64,000 nt of DNA from JAHEJE01 sp965216335 (GCA_965216335.1 OZ244154.1:310001-374000), one strand, 5' to 3'. Positions 7,977 through 16,925 are shown, counted from the stretch's first letter. The notes: a model not told the origin generated them from the sequence alone. A program made the numbers and translations.

Positions 7977-8648
7977 ATGATCGACTTTGCAGCAGCCCGG
8001 CACAACATGATCGAAAGCCAGGTCCGCCCCAACGGCATTACCGACGGCCGGGTGATCTCCGCCATGGCCGGGGTGCCGCGCGAACTGTTCGTACCCGAGG
8101 CCAGCCGCGAAGTGGCCTACATGGACGAGGACGTCAGTCTCGATGACGGCGCCGGCGGCGCCGACCGCTCGCTGATGGAGCCGATGGCCTTTGCCCGTCT
8201 GCTGCAACTGGCGGAAATCAGGCCCGGTGATTTCGTGCTCGATATCGGCTGCTGCACCGGCTACTCCGCCGCCGTACTCGCGCATCTGGCCGATTCGATT
8301 GTCGCGATCGATGAAGACCCGGCCTTGTGCGAAGCCGCCATGGCAAACCTGGACACTCTTGAAGTGAGCAACATTGCGGTAATGCAGGCAGCCCACGCCA
8401 CCGGCTTTCCCGGCCAGGCACCATATGATGTGATTGTCGTGGAAGGCTGCATACCCGAAGTACCACAGGCCCTTCTGGTGCAGTTGAAGGATGGCGGCCG
8501 CCTGGTTGCCGTGGTCGGCGGCTCGACCGTTGCCCGCGCCCAGCTGTGGACCAGACATGGCGACACTTTTGCCAACCGCGAAGCCTTCAACGCCACCGTG
8601 GCGCACCTTCCCGGCATCGACGTCGAGCGGCCCGCGTTCACGTTCTGA
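7977..8648 (+). CDS. protein-L-isoaspartate O-methyltransferase family protein
   Basis: Pcm-type SAM methyltransferase of 223 residues, predicted to methylate isoaspartyl residues in damaged proteins. Typical features are the N-terminal MIDFAAARHNMIESQVRPNG and VPRELFVPE, and motif I FVLDIGCCTGYSAAVLA (the usual form is GSGYQ/TGYS). The family divergence common in alphaproteobacteria makes the exact substrate uncertain. It lies 12 bp upstream of the EamA exporter gene, with which it may be co-transcribed. Confidence 0.8.
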   Translation: MIDFAAARHNMIESQVRPNGITDGRVISAMAGVPRELFVPEASREVAYMDEDVSLDDGAGGADRSLMEPMAFARLLQLAEIRPGDFVLDIGCCTGYSAAVLAHLADSIVAIDEDPALCEAAMANLDTLEVSNIAVMQAAHATGFPGQAPYDVIVVEGCIPEVPQALLVQLKDGGRLVAVVGGSTVARAQLWTRHGDTFANREAFNATVAHLPGIDVERPAFTF

Positions 8649-8660
8649 CTGCACCACTGA

Positions 8661-9590
8661 ATGCAACAGTCCGCATCCGCCGATCGCCGCGGCATCCTGA
8701 TCTGCATCGTGGCCATGGCCGCGTTTGCCTGCATGGATGCCATGACAACATTCGTGGTGCGTGACTACGCGCCGGCCCAGATCATGATGATCCGCTATTG
8801 GGCGTTCTGCTTGTGCGCCCTGGCATTCGTGCAGCGCACCGTCGGCATCAGGGCGGCGTTCGCATCGGCGCGGCCGGGCCTGCAGTTCGTGCGCTCCATG
8901 CTGCTGGCGGTCGAGACCATCGTCATGGCCATGGCTTTGGGCCTGTTGGGGCTGGCCGAAACCCACGCGCTGTTCGCCGTGTTTCCGCTGATCGCCACCG
9001 GGCTTGCCGTCCTGTTTCTTGGCGAACCTATCGGCTGGCGCCGCGGCATCGCGCTGATGGCCGGCTTTGCCGGGGCGCTGATCATCATCCGTCCCGGCAT
9101 TGGTGTGTTCCACCCTGCCGCCTTGCTGCCGCTGGCCGCCGCGACGATATTTGCCGGCTATCACATCGTCACCCGGCTGGTGTCGCACCACGACAACTTT
9201 CACACCAGCTTTGCCTTCATGGCGATGATCGGCGCGCTGCTGCTGACCCCGCTTGGGCTTGCCCAATGGCGGGCGCCGTCGGCGGAAGGCTGGATGTATC
9301 TGTCGGCGATGGCTGTGCTGGGCGTTTTCGGCCATGCCCTGCTTGTCAAGGGTCTTGAGTACACGCCGGCCACAGTGTTGCAGCCGTTCAACTACTTCCT
9401 GCTCGCCTGGGCGACCGTCATCGGCGTCACGGTGCTCGGTGAACCGGTCGATTGGCTGAACATCGCCGGCGCCGCCGTCATCGTCTGCGCCGGACTGTTC
9501 ACGATGTTCCGCGAACGCGAAGTCGGTCCCGACGACGACCCGCCTGTCGGCGACCTGCCGCCGGTCGACGATTCCGCCGCACCGGAGTGA
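8661..9590 (+). CDS. EamA-family (DMT superfamily) transporter
   Basis: Inner-membrane protein of 309 residues with about ten transmembrane helices arranged as two EamA repeats (roughly residues 8-140 and 150-285). Family-typical segments include MIRYWAFCLCALAF after the first helix, ETHALFAVFPLIATGLAVLFLGEPIG at the end of the first repeat and LGEPVDWLNIAGAAVIVCAG at the end of the second. The C-terminal tail is acidic and Pro-rich. Predicted to export small metabolites; substrate unknown. Confidence 0.85.
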   Translation: MQQSASADRRGILICIVAMAAFACMDAMTTFVVRDYAPAQIMMIRYWAFCLCALAFVQRTVGIRAAFASARPGLQFVRSMLLAVETIVMAMALGLLGLAETHALFAVFPLIATGLAVLFLGEPIGWRRGIALMAGFAGALIIIRPGIGVFHPAALLPLAAATIFAGYHIVTRLVSHHDNFHTSFAFMAMIGALLLTPLGLAQWRAPSAEGWMYLSAMAVLGVFGHALLVKGLEYTPATVLQPFNYFLLAWATVIGVTVLGEPVDWLNIAGAAVIVCAGLFTMFREREVGPDDDPPVGDLPPVDDSAAPE

Positions 9591-9716
9591 CGTTTCGGCA
9601 ATTTGTTGCGGGATATGTGAGATTCATCACATCTGGAAGTCCGTTGGCGGCCTATAACCGGACTCAAGCAGCCGGTGATCCCACATCCCCCACTCCCTCT
9701 GCTAAATCGGCTGCAG

Positions 9717-9750
9717 AAAGGCCCCGCACCGCCCGGCGGGGCCTTTCGTT
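9717..9750 (+). terminator. Rho-independent terminator
   Basis: Perfect 11-bp stem AAAGGCCCCGC (9717-9727) and GCGGGGCCTTT (9736-9746) with an 8-nt loop and a T-rich 3' side. It sits 127 bp after the EamA gene in a 407-bp stretch (9591-9997) that holds no open gene. It may end that operon or a small RNA starting after 9590. The rest of the stretch, up to hemB, shows nothing I can identify. Confidence 0.75.
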
Positions 9751-9997
9751 GCGTTTGGATACGCGCTCTTGTTCTTGCACGCAGATCAACCCACAGGCTC
9801 ACCCACCGGTACCATTCAATCACCATCTGCGTTCGCCTGTTTGGGTCGGCACGAAATCTTGCCTCTCCTCCTGTCGGCGATCGCCGTTTGAGCATCCTGA
9901 AAGTCAACGGCATCGCCAACCCGGCGGGTTTGGTGGACGATATCAGTATCGTGTGAGGTTGGGGGCGGGTGGGGTGGGAGTTGCAGGCCCACCGGTA

Positions 9998-11050
9998 CTA
10001 CTGCCGGGCCTTCAGCGTCTTGGCCATATCCAGCGCAAAATAGGTCAGGATGCCGTCGGCGCCGGCGCGCTTGAAAGCGATCAGGCTTTCTTCGATGACC
10101 CGGTCGCCGTCGAGCCAACCATTCCGGACTGCGGCCATCAGCATGGCGTATTCGCCGGACACCTGATAGGCGAAGGTCGGCATCCCGAAGGTGGATTTGA
10201 GCCGGTAGAGAATGTCAAGATAGGCAAGGCCGGGCTTGACCATGATCATGTCGGCACCCTCGGCAATGTCGAACTCTGCCTCGCGGACGGCCTCGTCGGA
10301 GTTGGCCGGGTCCATCTGATAGGTCTTCTTGTCGCCTGACAGCGTGCCCGATGAGCCGACCGCATCGCGGAACGGGTTGAAGAACCCGGACGCATATTTC
10401 GCCGCGTAGGACATGAGCTGGACGTTGCTGAACCCGCCATCTTCCAGCGCTGAGCGGATGGTGCCGATGCGGCCGTCCATCATGTCTGACGGCCCGAGAA
10501 CGTCGCAGCCGGCATCGGCCTGCACCAGCGATTGCTCGACCAGGACATCGAGGGTCTCGTCGTTGAGAATATGCCCGTCGTCACTCAGTAGGCCGTCATG
10601 GCCGTGGCTGGTGTAGGGATCGAGTGCGACGTCGCACATAACACCGATCTCCGGCACCGCGGCCTTGATCGCGCGCACCGCGCGGCAGGCGAGATTGTCG
10701 GGATTGAGTGCCTCGCGACCCATGGGGCTGCGCAGCTCGTTCGGCGTGTTGGGGAATACCTCGATGACCGGGATGCCGAATTTGGCGGCTTCTTCGGCGG
10801 CCTTCACGGCCAGGTCGACGCTGAGACGTTCGACGCCCGGCATCGAGGCAACCGGCTCGCGCTTATTTTCGCCGTCGATGATGAAGATCGGCCAGATCAG
10901 ATCATTGACCGCCAGATGGGTTTCGCGCACTAGCCGGCGCGACCAGTCGGTCTGGCGCGGGCGGCGCAGGCGGGTGGCCGGAAAGCCCGGCGCCGGCATC
11001 TGCTTGTTGGCGGAGGCGACCCCCGCCGGTTTTGCGACATCGTCCTTCAT
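9998..11050 (-). CDS. hemB: delta-aminolevulinic acid dehydratase (porphobilinogen synthase)
   Basis: Condenses two 5-aminolevulinate molecules to porphobilinogen in heme and corrin synthesis; 350 residues. Both Schiff-base lysines are visible, in MSYAAKYASGF and in MIMVKPGLAYLDI. The metal-site segment DVALDPYTSHGHDG has Ala/Asp instead of the zinc-cysteine cluster, which indicates a Mg-type enzyme. The N-terminal arm RLRRPRQTDWSRRLVRETHL is typical of alphaproteobacterial HemB. It is transcribed alone, away from the acyl-CoA dehydrogenase genes; hemA lies 7 kb away on the other strand. Confidence 0.95.
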   Translation of the reverse strand: MKDDVAKPAGVASANKQMPAPGFPATRLRRPRQTDWSRRLVRETHLAVNDLIWPIFIIDGENKREPVASMPGVERLSVDLAVKAAEEAAKFGIPVIEVFPNTPNELRSPMGREALNPDNLACRAVRAIKAAVPEIGVMCDVALDPYTSHGHDGLLSDDGHILNDETLDVLVEQSLVQADAGCDVLGPSDMMDGRIGTIRSALEDGGFSNVQLMSYAAKYASGFFNPFRDAVGSSGTLSGDKKTYQMDPANSDEAVREAEFDIAEGADMIMVKPGLAYLDILYRLKSTFGMPTFAYQVSGEYAMLMAAVRNGWLDGDRVIEESLIAFKRAGADGILTYFALDMAKTLKARQ

Positions 11051-11112
11051 GAGTTCGCTCGCGTCATTGCTTGTTCAGCCTAGTTTAGCGCTCAATCGCG
11101 CATGGCGGAAGG

Positions 11113-12024
11113 TCACTTGCAGATCTTGTAGCGCCCGTCACGGCCCAGATCGAAATGGAAATGGTTCTCATGCGCCTTGTTGGCCTTGGGACCGAGAACG
11201 GTTGCGAATGACTTGCACGCGCCTTTGTGGGCGCGGGTGAGCAGCTTGGCCTTGTTGTTGATGCCGAAAAACGAACCGGTGCTGCTCCAGTCCTTGAGGA
11301 CGCTGACGGTTTCACCCGAGGCCAGCTTGAAGGCGCCGATGTCCAGCGCATTGCCAAAGGCGTGCTCGCTGATCCGGCCACCCGCCACACCCCGGCGCGA
11401 GCGGCATTGGTAAGCGGCAAAGCTGGTGATCTCGACAACCGGCTGCTTGAAACCCTTGCGGGCGGCGGGCTGCAGTTCATCGGTTACCCATTTATACAGC
11501 GTCGCCGCCATGGTGCAGTTGAGCTTCGCCGCCGGCCGGACCCGGACCGCCCCGAACGACTTGACCAGCAACGGCGCCGCAATGCCGCACCCGCCCGGGC
11601 CGCCAATTGGGTCGATCGGCTTGGCATCGAGGTTGGTGGCAGCAAGTACGAACTGGCAGCGTTCACGCGCCGCCTTGATGTCGGCCTTGGTCCACTTGGA
11701 CTTCTCGGAGGGGCGCAGCTCGGATGCCGCGTTCGGATCGCGCTCGCGCCCGAGCCGGTTGAAGTTTACTTTCAGCTCACCGCCCTTGCCGGCGGCAATT
11801 GCGTCCGCCGAAGGGGCCGCTTGCGATCTGGCGCCCGTGCCCGGCTTGGGACGGGGCAGCGGTATGCCTGACGGCTTTGCCTTTGCGCTAGCCGGCACGA
11901 TGCCGGGTTTCGGCCGCGGAATCGGCACGCCTTCGCCCAGCACCGCGGATACGTTTACCGCCATGAGGCAGCCGGCAACCGCACCCGCCACGCCTGTCCG
12001 GGCTATTTTGCAGCTAATGGCCAA
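11113..12024 (-). CDS. extensin-family protein
   Basis: Exported protein of 303 residues. It has a hydrophobic signal segment (residues about 11-30), then a Pro/Lys-rich linker with two similar repeats, GVPIPRPKPG and GIPLPRPKPG, and a C-terminal extensin-like domain. That domain has RRGVAGGRISEHAFGNALDI and HENHFHFDLGRDGRYKICK, a His/Asp arrangement resembling D,D-peptidase (VanY-type) folds, with four or more cysteines likely in disulfides. The role in the cell wall is plausible but unproven. Confidence 0.8.
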   Translation of the reverse strand: MAISCKIARTGVAGAVAGCLMAVNVSAVLGEGVPIPRPKPGIVPASAKAKPSGIPLPRPKPGTGARSQAAPSADAIAAGKGGELKVNFNRLGRERDPNAASELRPSEKSKWTKADIKAARERCQFVLAATNLDAKPIDPIGGPGGCGIAAPLLVKSFGAVRVRPAAKLNCTMAATLYKWVTDELQPAARKGFKQPVVEITSFAAYQCRSRRGVAGGRISEHAFGNALDIGAFKLASGETVSVLKDWSSTGSFFGINNKAKLLTRAHKGACKSFATVLGPKANKAHENHFHFDLGRDGRYKICK

Positions 12025-12112
12025 CTTGACGCTTCTCGACTTGTTCCTGTTAGTTGAGACCCAAAGACCACAATTATGTCATTTGCGGGACAAAAAAGGC
12101 AGAGGAGCGAGA

Positions 12113-13252
12113 ATGGACTTTACGCTCAGTGAGGAACAGGGCGCGTTTCAGCGCTCGGCGCGCGACTTTGCCGAAGGCGAAATGGCGCCACATGCCGCAC
12201 GATGGGATGCCGAGCACGTGTTTCCTCGCGACACGCTCGAAAAGGCGGCCGCGCTGGGATTCGCCTCGCTCTATGTGTCGCCAGACGTTGGCGGCTGTGG
12301 CCTGACGCGGCTCGATGCGGTTCTGGTGTTCGAGCAGCTGGCACGCGCCTGTCCGTCCACCGCGGCCTTTCTGTCCATCCACAACATGGCCTCGTGGATG
12401 ATTGACGCCTTCGGCTCGGACGAGCAACGCCGGCGCCTGTTGCCGGATCTGGTCGGCATGTCGGCAATTGCCGGCTACTGCCTGACCGAACCGAACCACG
12501 GATCGGATGCGGCCGGCCTGCGCACCCGGGCCGAGCGTCGCGGCGGCGACTTTGTCCTCAACGGCACCAAGGCCTTCATTTCCGGCGGTGGCAGCAACGA
12601 TCTCTATGTCGCCATGGTACGCACCGGCGGCGAGGGAGCGCGCGGCATTTCCGCAATAGCGGTGCCGGCCGATGCGCCGGGCATTTCTTTCGGCGCCTGC
12701 GAACGCAAGCTCGGCTGGCATTCGCAGCCGACGGCCATGGTGATGTTCGAGGATTGCAAGGTGCCTGAAGGCAACCTGATCGGCGGTGAGGGCAACGGCT
12801 TCAAGATCGCCATGAAGGGGCTCGACGGCGGGCGGCTGAACATTGGCGCCTGTTCATTGGGCGCTGCTCAGGCCTCCCTCGAGATGGCCCTGGACTATGT
12901 GCGCGAGCGGTCTCAATTCGGCCGCAAGCTGGCCGAGTTCCAGGGTCTGCAGTTCAAACTGGCCGATATGGCCACCGAGCTCGAGGCCGCCCGTCTGCTG
13001 CTCTATCAGGCTGCCCAGAAGGTCGGGAGCGGCAGCGCCGATGCCACCCGCTTCGCCGCAATGGCCAAGCGCAAGGTGACGGACACCGGTTTCGATGTCG
13101 TCAACCAGGCGCTCCAGCTACATGGCGGCTACGGCTATCTGATGGACTTCCCGTTCGAACGCTACCTGCGCGACCTGCGGGTGCACCAGATTCTCGAAGG
13201 TACCAATGAGATCATGCGCCTTATCACCGCGCGCGATCTTTTGCGGAGTTAG
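12113..13252 (+). CDS. acyl-CoA dehydrogenase, isobutyryl-CoA dehydrogenase type
   Basis: FAD-dependent acyl-CoA dehydrogenase of 379 residues. Motifs: YCLTEPNHGSDAAGLRT and NGTKAFISGGG for substrate/FAD binding, RSQFGRKLAEFQ, and near the C-terminus LHGGYGYLMDFPFERYLRD then ILEGTNEIMRL. The glutamate of EGTNE is the expected catalytic base. Its place directly before 3-hydroxyisobutyryl-CoA hydrolase, with 3-hydroxyisobutyrate dehydrogenase nearby, points to isobutyryl-CoA in valine breakdown. The start at 12113 has GAGGAGCGAGA upstream. Confidence 0.87.
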   Translation: MDFTLSEEQGAFQRSARDFAEGEMAPHAARWDAEHVFPRDTLEKAAALGFASLYVSPDVGGCGLTRLDAVLVFEQLARACPSTAAFLSIHNMASWMIDAFGSDEQRRRLLPDLVGMSAIAGYCLTEPNHGSDAAGLRTRAERRGGDFVLNGTKAFISGGGSNDLYVAMVRTGGEGARGISAIAVPADAPGISFGACERKLGWHSQPTAMVMFEDCKVPEGNLIGGEGNGFKIAMKGLDGGRLNIGACSLGAAQASLEMALDYVRERSQFGRKLAEFQGLQFKLADMATELEAARLLLYQAAQKVGSGSADATRFAAMAKRKVTDTGFDVVNQALQLHGGYGYLMDFPFERYLRDLRVHQILEGTNEIMRLITARDLLRS

Positions 13253-13260
13253 ATTGCGCA

Positions 13261-14292
13261 ATGGCTGATCCGGAAATCCTGTTTGAACGGCGCGGCCATG
13301 CCGGTGTAATCACCTTGAACCGGCCCAAGGCGCTGAATGCCCTGACCCTGAACATGGTGCGTCTGATGCACCCTCAACTTGAGGCTTGGGCCGGTGATGA
13401 CCGCATCCACCATGTCGTAGTGACCGCGGCGGGCGACAAGGCCTTCTGCGCTGGCGGCGACATTCGTCAGCTCTATGAATGGGGCAGGGCCAAGGACCCC
13501 ACTTTCCTGGATTTCTATCGCGAGGAATACCTGCTCAACACCCTCATCAAGCGCTATCCGAAACCTTATGTCGCCATCATGGATGGCATCACCATGGGCG
13601 GCGGCGTCGGCATCTCGGTACATGGCAGCCACCGCGTCGCCACAGAGCGCTTGACCTTTGCCATGCCGGAGACCGGCATCGGCCTGTTCCCCGATGTTGG
13701 CGGCAGCTATTTTCTGCCGCGCTGTCCCGGACGCATCGGCCTTTACCTGGGGCTGACCGGGCACCGGCTGACGGCTGCCGATGCGGCCTATGCCGGGATC
13801 GCGACCCACTTTGCCGAAAGCATCGTCGGGGACGGTCTGGTTGATGAACTATGCTCGAGCAGCGACGTTGATGCCTGTTTGCGCACATATGCAAACAGTC
13901 CTGGATCGGCCGGACTTGAGGAAAACCGCGCGCTGATCGACCACCATTTTTCGGCAGCATCGGTGCAGGCCATCATTGACAGCTTGAACGGTGGAAGCGA
14001 TCCCTGGTGCACCAAGACAGTGGCTGTCCTTGCGCAGAAGTCTCCGACCAGCCTGCAGATCGCCATGCACCAACTGACCCTCGGCGCGGACCTGTCGTTC
14101 GAGGACTGCATGCGCATGGAGTTTCGCATCGTCAACCGCGTGTTTTCAGGTCACGATTTCTTCGAGGGTACACGGGCCATCATCATCGACAAGGATCAGG
14201 CGCCGGACTGGCAGCCCGGCACCCTGGCCGAGGTCGATCCTGCGGCAATCGAGGGCTATTTTGACATGGTTGCCAACGAGTTACCCGTTTAG
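13261..14292 (+). CDS. 3-hydroxyisobutyryl-CoA hydrolase (enoyl-CoA hydratase family)
   Basis: Crotonase-family thioesterase of 343 residues that releases 3-hydroxyisobutyrate from its CoA ester in valine catabolism. Characteristic segments are NRPKALNALTLNMV, KAFCAGGDIRQLYEWG, the oxyanion-hole MDGITMGGGVGISVHG and the catalytic region MPETGIGLFPDVGGSYFL, where E and D fit the hydrolase rather than ordinary hydratases. The extended C-terminal half (after residue 200) is also hydrolase-like. It follows the dehydrogenase by 8 bp. Confidence 0.88.
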   Translation: MADPEILFERRGHAGVITLNRPKALNALTLNMVRLMHPQLEAWAGDDRIHHVVVTAAGDKAFCAGGDIRQLYEWGRAKDPTFLDFYREEYLLNTLIKRYPKPYVAIMDGITMGGGVGISVHGSHRVATERLTFAMPETGIGLFPDVGGSYFLPRCPGRIGLYLGLTGHRLTAADAAYAGIATHFAESIVGDGLVDELCSSSDVDACLRTYANSPGSAGLEENRALIDHHFSAASVQAIIDSLNGGSDPWCTKTVAVLAQKSPTSLQIAMHQLTLGADLSFEDCMRMEFRIVNRVFSGHDFFEGTRAIIIDKDQAPDWQPGTLAEVDPAAIEGYFDMVANELPV

Positions 14293-14413
14293 GTCAATTC
14301 GTGAGGAAAATGTTAACCACTAGATCAGATCGCGCTTTCGGTTGAAGGCGCCATTAACGACCGCGCGCGTAGCTTGGAGCCCTGTTCGTATTGTGCGTAA
14401 ACAGGGGGAAGCA

Positions 14414-15145
14414 ATGTCAATTCTAGCACGCCTGGTCATTTCCGTGCCCATCGCCGCGGGAAGCTGGATCGCCGGCAACAATGCCATGACGGCGTCCGCC
14501 AGCCAGGAGATCGCACCGGCAAAGGCGCTCGAACTCCTGGCGCGCAGCCGCGCCGTGGACGCCAAGTGCGCATTTCTGACGGTGGGCGAACACCAGGAAC
14601 TCAACGACTACGTCGCCAAGGCCGAGGTGTCCACGGCAGGCCGCGAAGGCCCGGCACGCGCCAGGGGCGCGGTGAAAACCGGTATCCATCAGGGGGCAGC
14701 CATGGAATGCGGCCGCGACAGTGAAATCGTCGTGCGCGCCACAATGGACGCAGCACGCCGTGCGATGGCGGCGGTGGAACGCGGTGAAGTCGCGGCAAGT
14801 GCGCCTCAAAAAGCGAAGAAGAAGGCGGCCGAGCCGGCCAATGACTCGCGCCGCAAGCTGGCGCGCCGACCCGAGGTCAGGTCGGATGCCAATCTGAAGC
14901 GCTACAGTGCCCAGGCTGCAGCCTACTATGTCGAGCGCCGCTGTCGGCATTTGTCGCAAAAGGATGTGATGCAGTTCTGGCGCAGGATCGCCGCAAAACA
15001 CAATGCTCTCCTAGAGCGTTACGGCCCGGATGCCGTGCGTTCTGCCAAGAACAGCGCTGTGTCGGCGGCAAAACGCAGCGGGTCGTGCGGCGGCAGGACC
15101 AAGAAGCTGGTGCGGGCCGGATACGCATCCATCCGCCGCAACTGA
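14414..15145 (+). CDS. exported hypothetical protein with a duplicated two-cysteine module
   Basis: Protein of 243 residues, unrecognised. An N-terminal hydrophobic stretch (residues about 4-28) looks like a signal peptide. Two similar modules follow, separated by a Lys/Ala-rich linker. Module one runs from CAFLTVGEHQELNDYVAK to CGRDSEIVVRATMDAARR. Module two runs from CRHLSQKDVMQFWRRIA to CGGRTKKLVRAGYASIRR. Each starts and ends with a cysteine about 50 residues apart, so a disulfide per module is possible. The start ATG has GGGGGAA 5 nt upstream. It sits between two valine-degradation genes without an obvious link to them. Confidence 0.65.
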   Translation: MSILARLVISVPIAAGSWIAGNNAMTASASQEIAPAKALELLARSRAVDAKCAFLTVGEHQELNDYVAKAEVSTAGREGPARARGAVKTGIHQGAAMECGRDSEIVVRATMDAARRAMAAVERGEVAASAPQKAKKKAAEPANDSRRKLARRPEVRSDANLKRYSAQAAAYYVERRCRHLSQKDVMQFWRRIAAKHNALLERYGPDAVRSAKNSAVSAAKRSGSCGGRTKKLVRAGYASIRRN

Positions 15146-15176
15146 ACCGGCGCCGACAGCTGCAATTCAGGTTTAT

Positions 15177-15206
15177 CCGCCGCCGACCTGTCGACGGCGG
15201 GTTTTC
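15177..15206 (+). terminator. Rho-independent terminator
   Basis: Stem CCGCCGCCG (15177-15185) pairs with CGACGGCGG (15192-15200), with one mismatch, followed by GTTTTCT. It lies 31 bp after the preceding gene and separates it from the dehydrogenase gene, which therefore probably has its own promoter in 15207-15284. Confidence 0.6.
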
Positions 15207-15284
15207 TATGCCGAAGGTACAACTTGCGCTGGCTGCTGCAGTGCGGCAACTGTAGTGCAACGCAAGGAGCATCAGGAGGCGATC

Positions 15285-16181
15285 ATGGCACGCATTGGAT
15301 TCATCGGTTTGGGCAACATGGGCGGTCCGATGGCCGCTAATCTCATCAAGGCCGGGCATGACGTGCTGGGCTTCGACTTGGATCAGACGGGCGTAGAGCG
15401 TCTTGCCGCCGCGGGTGGCCATCCTGCCGGCGATACGACGAGTGCGGGTAAGGACGTTGACGTGATCGTCACCATGCTGCCGGCCGGAAAACAGGTCAAG
15501 CAAGTCTATCTGGGCGAAGGTGGCCTCATTGCATCGGCGCGTGCCGGCACATTGCTGATCGATTGCTCGACAATCGACGTGGCCAGCGCCCGTGAGGTTG
15601 CTGCCTCGGCCAAGGACAAGGGATTGGAGATGGTCGATGCGCCTGTCTCCGGCGGCACCGTCGGGGCAGAAGCGGCAACGCTGACGTTCATGGTCGGCGG
15701 CAGCGAAACCGCATTTAACAGCGCACTGCCGCTGCTTGAGGCCATGGGCAAGAACATCATACATGCCGGAGGGCCGGGCAACGGCCAGGCAGCGAAGATC
15801 TGCAACAACATGATCCTCGGCATCTCGATGATCGGTGTCAGCGAGGCCTTCGTGCTGGCGGAGAAACTGGGTTTGGATCATCAAAAGCTGTTCGACATCT
15901 CATCGACGGCATCGGGCCAATGCTGGTCGTTGACGACCTATTGCCCCGTGCCTGGTCCGGTCCCCACGTCACCGGCCAATCGCGATTATGTTCCCGGATT
16001 TTCCGCCGCCATGATGTTGAAGGACCTGCTGCTGGCTCAGGACGCCGCGCAGCACACTGGTGCCGGCACGCCGCTTGGCGCCCACGCGGCCGACATTTAT
16101 CAGTCTTTCAGCGACGCCGGTGGGGACCAGACGGATTTTTCGGGAATTGTCCGCTATTTGCGCGGTGAGTCAGAAGGCTGA
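15285..16181 (+). CDS. mmsB: 3-hydroxyisobutyrate dehydrogenase
   Basis: NAD-dependent oxidation of 3-hydroxyisobutyrate to methylmalonate semialdehyde, the next valine-degradation step after the hydrolase encoded upstream. Protein of 298 residues. It has the Rossmann motif IGFIGLGNMGGPMA at the N-terminus, the substrate motif VDAPVSGGTVGAE and the catalytic lysine in GNGQAAKICNNM. The C-terminal half contains the family's STASGQCWS and DYVPGFSAAMMLKDL. The start at 15285 follows a CAGGAGG ribosome site; extending to 15030 would cross the terminator. Confidence 0.93.
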   Translation: MARIGFIGLGNMGGPMAANLIKAGHDVLGFDLDQTGVERLAAAGGHPAGDTTSAGKDVDVIVTMLPAGKQVKQVYLGEGGLIASARAGTLLIDCSTIDVASAREVAASAKDKGLEMVDAPVSGGTVGAEAATLTFMVGGSETAFNSALPLLEAMGKNIIHAGGPGNGQAAKICNNMILGISMIGVSEAFVLAEKLGLDHQKLFDISSTASGQCWSLTTYCPVPGPVPTSPANRDYVPGFSAAMMLKDLLLAQDAAQHTGAGTPLGAHAADIYQSFSDAGGDQTDFSGIVRYLRGESEG

Positions 16182-16346
16182 TGCCCGGCTGTCCGCAGGT
16201 CTTGCGGCTGGGTAAAGGCAACCGCAAAATTTAGCAACAAATTTACCTAGCCTTTTGATCTGATTTTAACGCGCATTGTCTATGTTGCCGTCATAAGAAG
16301 CCGGACAAAGAGCCGGCCTCAACACATAACAAGGGCAGGTGTGGAC

Positions 16347-16862
16347 ATGCAGAACAACATGGCAGGTGCCGTGCACGAAGAGGCCGTCGCCGAAGACAAG
16401 CATAATATCAAGCATCGCTATCTGGAGGCGTTGACGCTGATCGAGCGTCTGCACCGCAGGTTGCTGGACGTCATCAAGGATGAGTTCGAGCGTGATGGCG
16501 AAGCTGATGTCAACTCGGTACAGGCATTGCTAATTTTCAACATTGGCGATGCCGAACTGACGGCGGGCGAACTGAAGACCCGTGGGCACTATCAGGGGTC
16601 CAACGTTTCTTACAATCTGAAGAAGTTGGTGCAGGCCGGATATGTCAGCCACGAGCGTTCTTCCACCGATCGCCGTTCCGTCAGGGTCAGCCTGACCGAT
16701 AAGGGCATGGAAGTCCGTGAGAAAGTGGACGCTCTTTACAACCGCCAGCTTCAGTCAATTCATGAAGTCGTTGGTCTTGATGCCGACGAGTTCGACCGTT
16801 TGAACAAGGCCCTGACGCGGCTTGAGCGGTTCTGGACCGACCAGATTCTCTACCGCCTGTAG
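16347..16862 (+). CDS. ldtR: MarR-family transcriptional regulator LdtR
   Basis: Winged-helix regulator of 171 residues. The DNA-binding helix region is GELKTRGHYQGSNVSYNLKKL and the wing is SSTDRRSVRVSLTDKG. It closely resembles LdtR of Sinorhizobium and Liberibacter, a MarR-type activator of the adjacent L,D-transpeptidase gene ldtP linked to osmotic tolerance; the next gene here is an L,D-transpeptidase. GTG at 16341 is an alternative start. The 165 bp upstream are unusually A+T-rich and probably contain the promoter. Confidence 0.88.
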   Translation: MQNNMAGAVHEEAVAEDKHNIKHRYLEALTLIERLHRRLLDVIKDEFERDGEADVNSVQALLIFNIGDAELTAGELKTRGHYQGSNVSYNLKKLVQAGYVSHERSSTDRRSVRVSLTDKGMEVREKVDALYNRQLQSIHEVVGLDADEFDRLNKALTRLERFWTDQILYRL

Positions 16863-16890
16863 TTGCGGCAAGGCGAGTTAACGAAACGAT

Positions 16891-16925
16891 CACCGTGGCC
16901 GGAATGTCGGCCGCGGTGGTTTCGC
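16891..16925 (+). terminator. terminator-like hairpin after ldtR
   Basis: Arms CACCGTGGCCG (16891-16901) and CGGCCGCGGTG (16908-16918) pair fully with one wobble, followed by GTTTCGCTT. It lies 28 bp after ldtR, which suggests that ldtP has its own promoter in 16926-17056. Confidence 0.5.

Noticed and set aside
7773..9335. 520-codon open frame on the minus strand opposite pcm and the EamA gene
   Set aside because: Antisense of two well-recognised genes; composition is His/Gln/Arg-rich with no family motifs, the usual result of high G+C third positions.
11426..12112. Upstream extension of the acyl-CoA dehydrogenase frame
   Set aside because: It runs antisense to the extensin-like gene; the conserved N-terminus MDFTLSEEQ begins at 12113 with its own ribosome site.
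14310..14330. CtrA half-site-like GTTAACCAC before the hypothetical gene
   Set aside because: Only a half match and no second half at the right spacing.
15030..15284. Upstream extension of the 3-hydroxyisobutyrate dehydrogenase frame
   Set aside because: Crosses the preceding gene and a terminator; MARIGFIGLGNMG starts the Rossmann fold at 15285.
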